From Acephala macrosclerotiorum (lineage: Eukaryota > Ascomycota > Leotiomycetes > Helotiales > Mollisiaceae), in NCBI GenBank assembly GCA_014904845.1, contig MU119203.1, positions 310,001-374,000 on the forward strand: 64,000 nucleotides of DNA, given 5' to 3'. Position 1 is the first letter of the stretch. Every line of letters begins with the position of its first letter. A program made the position numbers and the translations under genes. Below the pieces are notes generated by a model. The model was not told where the DNA came from, did not search any database, and saw only the letters and a program-made list of their open reading frames with translations. This document shows, in pieces, positions 56,668-64,000 of this stretch.

Positions 56668-58346
56668 ATGGCTATCCTCCAGCTTTGGCAAGTCTCTCTC
56701 GCAGCACTCGGCCTCCTTTCGCTTGGACTAAGCATTCACCGAGCCATCTTTGCACCCGCCTCGAAACTTCCTGGTCCATGGTACTCTCTCTTCACAGACC
56801 TGTATCTCATGTACAAAGAGTTCACAGGTCAACGACGACCGTATATCCACGAGCTACACAAGAAGTTCGGACCTGTCATCCGACTGGGACCTAATGAAGT
56901 CTCCTTCACATCTATGGAGGCGATGAAGGAGATTTATCAGAGTGGTGGGAGTGGATACGACAAGACGGAGTTTTATACGTTGTTCAGACAATTTAGAACG
57001 AGGTGAGTGAAAAGAAAGTCGAGATGAGGCAGCTATCCCGTAGCTAACGAACGACAGAACAATGTTCTCTACACTCGATAAGGGCACTGTGAGTTCATTC
57101 TTAGATGTTTTAAGATTCAAGTTGCTAAACGTACACAGCATAGCCAGAAGAAGCGCTATGTAGCGGGGCAATATGCAAATACAAATATCATGCAGCCCGA
57201 AGTTATGGGAGGCATTCAGGATCGGGCAAATGCCTTTGTGAAACGTTGCGAAGAGTCGAAGGGAACTGGCATGGATGCCTATGTAAGTCCAAGTATGCGT
57301 GCCGGTTTGAGTAGCAACGCCAACAGTTCTAGGTCTATCTACACTGTTTTGCCTTGGATTGTGCTTCCCATCATCTCTTTGCTCCTTACGGAACAAAATC
57401 TATCGATGGACCAGATCTCAAGATTATGGAGGAGCTATCATACCACGACAGCCTCAAAAGTTTGTGAATTGGAACCCCTTGTTGAATTTAACCGTTGATA
57501 TCATGAAAGGGAATTTAGCTCAATATCGCTGGCCAACCCTGTCATTCTGGCTTGAGAAAGTCTTCAAACCGAGACCAGCACCAATCGCCAACAAATTCGT
57601 GCTCGATTCCAGCGCAAAAGCCGATCCAGAAGCGCACAGCTTAACATACAAGCTCCAGAACAGCAAGAACGCATACCAACCAATCCAAATTGCCGCTGAA
57701 TGCATGGACCATTTGGCAGCCGGCATCGACACGACGGGCGATGCTTTGTGTCTCCTGATGTATCAAATCTCCCTGCCCGAGAGCTTTCAAGTCCAGGATC
57801 AACTTATTGAAGAAGTCTCATTTAATAAGGAAAAGGCTCTGGACGAGCTGCCTTACCTGGATGCAGTCATCAAAGAAGGCCTTCGATGTTTCCCGCCCAT
57901 TCCAATGTCACAACCTCGCTACGTCCCGTCTAGAGGGAGAACCATTGATGGATATTTCATTCCCGCGGGGACTATAGTCAGCTGTCAAGCATGGAGCGTT
58001 CATCAACTCAACGAGGATGTCTTCGTCAGAGGCAGCCAATTCGTCCCAGAAAGATGGCTGGATAAAGAGGCGGCGCTCGAGATGAATAGGCTGTTCTTTT
58101 CCTTTGGAGCAGGTGGACGAGGGTGCACGGGCAGGCAGTGAGTTTTCTTCCTTATATTGAATGCTTCTACTGACGCCTGACAGCCTTGCGATGGCTGAGA
58201 TGAAGTGCTTGCTTCGCGAGGTGTATTCGCGGTTCAAGACTAGGATTTCTCCTGATATGGAGGGGAGGATGTTTTTGGATGATCAAATCATTTCGAGTAG
58301 ACCTCTGGATCAGACGTGCAAGCTGTTGTTCGAGCCTCTGAGTTGA
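56668..58346 (+). CDS. Cytochrome P450 monooxygenase
   Basis: ER-anchored heme-thiolate monooxygenase. Six exons: 56668-57002, 57058-57088, 57139-57282, 57333-57459, 57510-58137, 58184-58346; introns 46-55 bp; total 1428 nt, 475 residues. Marks: N-terminal anchor MAILQLWQVSLAALGLLSLG, KLPGPWYSLFTDLY, I-helix AAGIDTTGDAL, ExxR in KEGLRCFPP, PERF-type QFVPERW, heme loop FSFGAGGRGCTGRH with Cys418. The KLPGPWYS start and GPVIRLGPNEVSF segment are common in P450s of fungal catabolic and secondary-metabolite clusters (trichothecene oxygenase type). The second exon is only 31 nt. Substrate unknown; neighbouring amine oxidase suggests a nitrogen-containing compound. Confidence 0.94.
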
Positions 58347-59098
58347 TTCTGTGCCGGAACTGAGCAGCGAGGAGTTGCAAGGGTGGGGTGCTAAGGAATC
58401 AGAGGCTTCGCAGAGGTATCCAACCCGCTTCGAATGTCCCAGATATCTGGGGCATTCTTGAGCCAACATTTGAATACCACGACTTGAAATGTAGTCAGAA
58501 CTTTCGGTTAGAGAAAGTGTCTTCTCTGGAAATGCTGGGGGTCAGTGATAAATTTGTCATTCGGAGATACATTCCAAACTCCCTACCCCACAATCACCCT
58601 GACACGAATCTCCCAAGATCAAATCTCATTGAGCCGCACATATCGTTCCAACCTGCATGCTCTAGACACCGTCAGAACTTAGAACACGTTGCTCCCATCC
58701 ACAATAGGATGGTATACCCGAGGAGAACCAGCCATGACAGCGATCTGAGGCCCAAGAGTGGGATTAGTGAACCCCTAGATGCAGGATGATTGGTTTCACG
58801 TGATTGCTCTTATCTTCGGGCTGTTAGCCGACGCAGGAACTTTGTTTATGTACAGTTGGTAAGATCCACTCTTGAGGAATTGTATATAGGGTTCGTTTCT
58901 AAGGCTTCTATTCTTCTCAAAATATCTCAAAGGCTGAGTGGCAGGTGAAAGTCAAGGTACGTACTATTTTGGTTGATGCTCAAGCAAGAAGAAAGTGGCG
59001 AATCAAATTTCAAGAGCCGAATGCTTGAATAATGGAGCATGATATGACAGAGCTGACTTGCCACATAGATTCGGTCGACTTCAAGCCAATCATTCAAG
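58347..59098. other. Intergenic region
   Basis: A plus-strand frame (58388-58789) has no recognisable motif. The right half is the amine oxidase promoter. Confidence 0.45.
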
Positions 59099-61428
59099 AT
59101 GTCTTCTCAGCTCAAGAAGCACCCACTCGATCCCCTCAATGCTGAAGAAATAAGACAAGTCTCTTCCCTGCTCAAGGCCAAGTCACCTGGCAAGAGCCTC
59201 CACTTCAAGATCATTACTATTCTTGAGCCACCAAAAGCAAATTTACGACTATTTTTGAAAGCTGAGAGAACTGGGTCCGTTCTCCCACCATTACCCCGTC
59301 TTGCTTCAGCCTTGTATTATCACCGAGGCACTGCAGATCTGTTCTTGGCAGAGGTCAATGTCGAGTCTAACTCCATCGAGAAAGTCGAGAAGCTGGATCC
59401 TCATCTGCATGGCCAGAATGATATCGACGAAATTACCGAGTTGCGAGATGCTTGCTTGGCAGACCCCAAGGTTAAGGAGGAGCTGAATAAGCTCAAGATC
59501 CCAGACCATCTGGAGGTTGTTTGTGATACTTGGCCATATGGTCGAGATTCTGAGGACAATCTTCCTCGCTACATCCAAGTGAGTCTATCGCTTTTGATGA
59601 AATGAAAGTTGCTGACCTGCGTAGTGCTACCTCTTTGCCCGCTCATCACACCCAGGCTCTAACCACTATGACAACCCACTTCCGATCTCGCCTGTCTTAG
59701 ATATGACCACGAAAGAAGTCATCGACATCATCCGACTACCGACAGGATCAGATGCAACTCTCAACCATGATGCCGTCTTCGAAGCCCATGAGCCAAAGGA
59801 GTACCACCACGACTTGCATGGACTAGGGCAACGAACAGACTTAAAGCCATTGATTGTCCATCAGCCTGAAGGAGTTTCTTTCACGATCGATGGATATCTG
59901 ATCAAGTGGCAAAAGTGGAGATTCAGATTGGGTTTCACGTGGCGTGAAGGAATGGTTCTTCACGACGTGACCTATGACGGCCGAGAGCTATTCCACAGAT
60001 TGAGTTTGAGCGAGATGTTTGTTCCGTATGGAGATCCACGATACCCCTACTCAAGAAAGAGTGTTTTCGACGTTGGTGATATTGGCGCTGGTGTTGCTGC
60101 AAACAACTTGGCGTTGGGCTGTGATTGTTTGGGTGTCATCAAGGTAGCCCCTCTCTGTGATACGAAGAAGTCTCAGCTAACAGGCTTGTCAGTATTTTTC
60201 TTTCGTGATCAGCAACTCCCAAGGTCAGCCTGTGCAGAAGCCAAACGCTATATGCATGCACGAAATTGACGACGGTATTGGGTGGAAGCACACCAATAGC
60301 CGAACAGGAGCCGTTTCGATCGTCCGTTCTCGAGTGCTCGTCCTTCAAACCATCATCACCGTAGGAAACTATGAGTATGTTTTCATGTGGCATCTTGACC
60401 AAGCAGCGGGTCTTCATTACAGAATCCAAGCAACCGGAATCCTGTCAACAGCTCCTATCGACAAGGGGGCTACTGTACCATGGGGTACCAATGTCAACGA
60501 AGGCGTCATGGCTCCTTTCCATCAACACGTTTTTAGCCTCCGTATCGATCCGAATCTTGACGGCGATAAGAACAGCGTCATCGAGGAGGACTCCATCGCC
60601 ATGCCCATGGACGACAACAACCCCTTTGGCGTGGGATATGTCACTAAGAATCGTGTGATCGTTAAGTCCACTCCCTTAGATTCAGCACCAAACCGAGTTC
60701 ACAAGATCATCAACCCTTCCGTCTTGAACAAAGCATCCGGAAAGCCAGTCGCATACGCCATCCACAGCCCAATGAAGCAGATGCTCCTCGCACACCCTAA
60801 CTCATGGCATGGGAAGCGAGCCAAGTATGCCTTCCAGTAAGTGAAACCCTGCACTTTGTCTGGAGAGATATTCAGAGCCGAACTCTTCGCGAGCACTGCG
60901 AACTCAGCTCCTCGACTCCCAAAGCATACTTCAAGTCTCGTACTGATATCCATCTATAGTCCGTTCTGGGTCACCGCTCATCGCGATAATGAGCTGTACG
61001 CTGCAGGCGACTACACGTATCAGTCTCTCCCAGACGGAAAATCCGACCTTGGTGGCTGGGCGGACCGAGGAGATAAGACCGATGACACAGACATCGTCCT
61101 TTGGCATTCCATTTCCTTGACCCACAATCCTCGTCCTGAAGACTATCCAGTCATGCCATGCGATACTATGGTTGTGAGCTTCAAGCCAAGCGGGTTCTTC
61201 GATCAGAACCCAGCCTTAGATGTACCGCAGAGCACGCAGAAGTCTAATGGAAGCAAGTTGGTCGAGGATACTGCGTTGGTAGTTGCGATTAGCGAGAAGA
61301 GGAGGGAGACTGCTGCACCCCTAAGTCCAAGTTGTGATCGAGATCAACGAGGAGAGTCTAAGTTGAATATCTGCATTTGGGAGGGAGTATATGGCGAACT
61401 TTGTCTAGGGTCCACGCGTTCCACATAG
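59099..61428 (+). CDS. Copper amine oxidase (primary-amine oxidase)
   Basis: Oxidises primary amines to aldehydes with release of ammonia and H2O2, using Cu(II) and self-made topaquinone. Four exons: 59099-59578, 59625-60143, 60193-60836, 60960-61428; introns 46, 49 and 123 bp; total 2112 nt, 703 residues. Start MSSQLKKHPLDPLNAEEI is the N2 domain, followed by N3 and the large catalytic domain. Catalytic base Asp309 in SVFDVGDIGAG; topaquinone precursor Tyr393 in TVGNYEYVF; copper ligands His443 and His445 in FHQHVF and His603 in SLTHNPRPEDYP. No peroxisomal PTS1 tail is seen (ends LGSTRST); the last 40 codons look unlike the family and may hide another splice. Likely supplies nitrogen or detoxifies an amine in the neighbouring P450/MFS set. 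Confidence 0.96.
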
Positions 61429-62247
61429 ACGAATACTGAGGATGACCATGAGTAGATGACCATGAGTAGTTGAAAGACGTTTGTTGTTCTGTGACTTGGT
61501 CCTGTCAAAGATGAGTAATATCTTGAGAATCTGATCTATTTGGCGTCATGAGCTTCTGGGAAAGATGCCTAAAGCTCGATCATAAGGTGACGAAAGGATA
61601 TAACGTTGTCCTGTAGGGTAAATCTGTGATTACGACTTCCGTCTTGAAGAGTTGGAATTGTTGGGGGAATTTTAACGTCGTTGCCGTTCTTTTGAGAGTC
61701 AGGTGTGAGAGGAAGGAGTTGCTGGTGGCCTATATTGCAAACAGCCTAGCGTGTTTCCCAGCCACCTCCTTTCCGCACTTCAATTCTCTTCTCCTCTTCA
61801 ACATCATCGACTATAAGCTGAATCAGCCACCAGCATTGGTCTCTGAAAGTTGCCTGATATAGGAGGGTGGCTTCCCGAGAGGTGCCGTTTGCTTAGAATG
61901 GCACTTTTCAACATTTTCACGTGATCAAGAATCAAGATCGTTGGAATACAAGACCTAAGCATCCATCTAGTTTCTGAGGAGAGATCAAGAGAGACAGGGG
62001 TAAAGTCCTCACTAGGAATCAGTACTTTTGGATCCTGGTACGCTAACGTGCAAGGACGAACAATCACTTGATTTTCACTTATTGGCACAGGAAAGGAAGT
62101 CATGAAGACGATGCATTCAAAAGCAATTTAATTGCATAACCAGGCTGCTTCTCAAGAGATGTTTGAAGGTGTTGCCTTGAAGCGAACGGCCAAACACCGC
62201 GTGTGCATCATGTAGTATCCGTCCGTACGGCAAGCTTGAGCAGAAGC
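61429..62247. other. Intergenic region
   Basis: 3' ends of the amine oxidase and of the next gene face each other; short frames only. Confidence 0.5.
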
Positions 62248-63017
62248 TCAAGACATATGATCAGGGTTCTTTGGTCGAAGCTGCAGAGAGACCATCGATT
62301 CCAGGGCCGCGGTTGCCTTGCTGCTCTCTGGCTTCATTTCCCCTAGCTTCTTTCCCTTGCTCAGCTTGCCCAGCGCCTTCTCTTGGCTCTTCTTCAGCTT
62401 TCGCAACATCTTCTCCTGTTTACGCTTCTCGGTGCGAGCATTCTTGAACGCCTTCGAACCTGCCTTGCGCTTGGGTGCATCTGGGTTGGAAGACCGAAAC
62501 CAGTCCATCTTATTTCGAATCAGTAATAACTCTGGGACTTTGGGACAATGAGATGAATACGAACCGGTCCACGAGCCTGTTGTGGTTCTGCGTTAGCAGA
62601 TTGTCCATTGCCATTCAGCTCCTTATCAGCCCAGAACTGTTCGATCTTGTCTTCTTTGATCTGTTTGACGTTAGCACTGACTCGAAGGTACGTGTTGTTG
62701 CTGAAGTACTGTACCTGATTAAGAGCTCGATCCAGTTGAACTTTCTTCGCTTCTTCACTGACATACATGGAACCCCATTTTGCGTGGGTCTCCTGAACAA
62801 GTTTCGACCATGCATACTCAACGATGTTACGCATATCGCTAGTAAGACCGTTCGAAGCCTCGATATCCTGGAGGAAGCCCTTGTACATGATGACACGAGC
62901 TAGATGTTGAAAGCCCTCGATTTTGAGAGTCGTCTTCAGCTTGGCAGCCTCTTGATCGAAGTCAGGGGCAATGTCGGCCAGAGGGGCGTCTCTTTCGATG
63001 TCCATCGCGCTCTCCAT
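62248..63017 (-). CDS. Hypothetical protein, paralogue of the gene at 63.3 kb
   Basis: Three exons: 63017-62715, 62660-62565, 62508-62248; introns 54 and 56 bp (the first is a multiple of three and would also read through); total 660 nt, 219 residues. Start MESAMDIERD; a later in-frame Met (MDIERD) is possible. Residues 25-100 form a helical module shared with the divergent neighbour: LKIEGFQHLARVIMYKGFLQD, EYAWSKLVQETHAKWGSMY, KKVQLDRALNQ. The C-terminal 85 residues are strongly basic (KRKAGSKAFKNARTEKRKQE, LRKLKKSQEKALGKLSKGKK), suggesting nucleic-acid or chromatin binding. I do not recognise the family. Confidence 0.75.
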
Positions 63018-63299
63018 ACTCGGAAGTACCGCAAATGTACCAGAGAATCCTGGATACTTGCCGAAGGGATCGCGTTGCGATATCGCAGATGTTTTGTAGT
63101 GGAAGAAGAATTATTAGGCAAGGCTGCGGGGTTTAACCTGAACACCATGCATTGTCACGATATTACTAGGCTAGCGTGCGCTCTCCATATCCGTAGAGCT
63201 TCCGATAACTCAGGATAGGCGAGAAGTTTCTTCAGCTATACAAAGCTGTTCCTTTCGACTTGTGCGCGATCCAAAACACATCGATCTACACGTCTCAAG
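63018..63299. promoter_or_regulatory. Divergent promoter between paralogues
   Basis: 282 bp separate the start codons of the two related genes, which implies an inverted duplication with a shared promoter region. Confidence 0.4.
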
Positions 63300-64000
63300 A
63301 TGCCACGACCAACGGAGCAATACAAGGCATTTCATGCAAGAGCTGCCGAAGATGGTAGATTGTCCGTCCTCTATTGAGCACATTAAAGCTAATAAAGTTC
63401 TGTCTCAAGAACAACGACTGGCCAGATTGCGCCACTTGAAGATTCCGATCTACAAGCAGGGGTTTGTACATGTGGTGTCCCGCATTGGATACAAGGGCTT
63501 CCTGCGACATACTCAACAAGTCAATGATAGCCTCTTACCCTTTAGTACGCGTAAGAAATTAGAGCAGGCGTGGGTTGATCTTGTCAACGAGAAGTACTCG
63601 ACATGGGAGACAACTCACTCGGAGACTATGAAGAGCATAGCATTGCAAAAAGCACTCGCAGAGGTACGGTCTTTGCCTAGGTTTCACGGACCAGCATCAT
63701 TACAGGAGTTTGCTAATTGGTTCTAGATTGAACCATCAGCCTACGAAAGTGTGTGTAAGCCGCAAAAGAAGAAGTTGGAGCCATTTGAACTCGACGAAGC
63801 CAGCATGATCTTCGCGCCCATCGTTACGAAGTTTCTGCAAGCTCCCCGTCTTCCCAGCCCGCATCCGAAGAATATGTACCGAATCGTTGTCCTTCCTGAT
63901 CCTCCTGCCGAGTCCGAAGAGAAATCTCAAAAGAAATCCCGAAAGAGAGCTCTTTCTTATAGCGACGAGGAGGATGACATGGTCGGTGGCGGCACAAATC
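63300..64000 (+). CDS. Hypothetical protein, paralogue of the gene at 62.2-63.0 kb (partial, runs off the window)
   Basis: The shared module reads LKIPIYKQGFVHVVSRIGYKGFL, EQAWVDLVNEKYSTWETTH, ALQKALAE. The intron after it (63664-63726, GTACGG donor, TTCTAG acceptor) falls at the same place as intron 1 of the minus-strand paralogue (after DRALNQ). The second exon (from 63727) continues IEPSAYESVCKPQKKKLEP, then a Lys/Ser/Glu-rich part with KKSRKRALSYSDEEDD and runs past the window end. Start uncertain: ATG 63300 (MPRPTEQYKAFHARAAEDG) needs a 43-bp intron with a branch site too close to the acceptor; ATG 63334 (MQELPKMVDC) needs none. The coordinates assume the first. Confidence 0.65.

Noticed and set aside
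1..64000. CRISPR arrays, bacterial operons, ribosome binding sites, rRNA genes
   Set aside because: None seen; introns and gene families show this to be a fungal nuclear chromosome.

Overview
The window is nuclear DNA of a filamentous ascomycete (Pezizomycotina). Evidence: short introns of about 46-60 bp with GTRNGT donors and CTAAC/CTGAC branch sites, ERMES and U1 snRNP genes of fungal type, a Zn2Cys6 regulator, fungal P450s, and an A+T-rich tract with repeat-induced-point-mutation (RIP) character beside a transposon. A leotiomycete is my best guess, held loosely. Gene models were built by eye from reading frames and splice sites. Where a joined coding length is quoted, it divides by three.

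Left part (1-28.4 kb). An A+T-rich tract (1-1985) abuts a broken pogo/Fot1-like DNA transposon (to about 3.6 kb), a second transposase tail and a pseudogene. Then come a ZIP zinc transporter, a decayed secreted DUF3494 (ice-binding-like) gene, and an isolated P450. A compact housekeeping block follows: mdm10, mrt4, snp1 (U1-70K) and mrpl51. After a broken membrane-protein gene the DNA is gene-poor to 28.4 kb. At 24.8-25.0 kb it carries an inverted copy of the transposon's leading repeat, so the two copies face outward around 23 kb of host genes.

Middle part (28.4-52 kb). A proline-rich hypothetical gene, triosephosphate isomerase, two damaged or decaying charged-protein loci, the giant proteasome activator blm10, a conserved-looking hypothetical gene, gpi18 (GPI anchor assembly) and a YTH-domain RNA-binding protein. 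In the YTH gene, retention of one 297-bp intron would remove the m6A-reader domain.

Right part (52.4-64 kb). A small contiguous set looks like a catabolic or detoxification cluster: a Zn2Cys6 regulator carrying one in-frame stop, a 12-TM-type MFS transporter, a cytochrome P450 and a copper amine oxidase with all catalytic residues. The simplest inferred logic is uptake or efflux of an amine, hydroxylation, and oxidative deamination to an aldehyde under a local regulator. The window ends in a head-to-head pair of related genes of unknown function that share an intron position.

Recurring theme: several reading frames are closed by stops that could each come from a single C-to-T or G-to-A change, as expected if RIP-type mutation has leaked from repeats or acted on duplicated genes.
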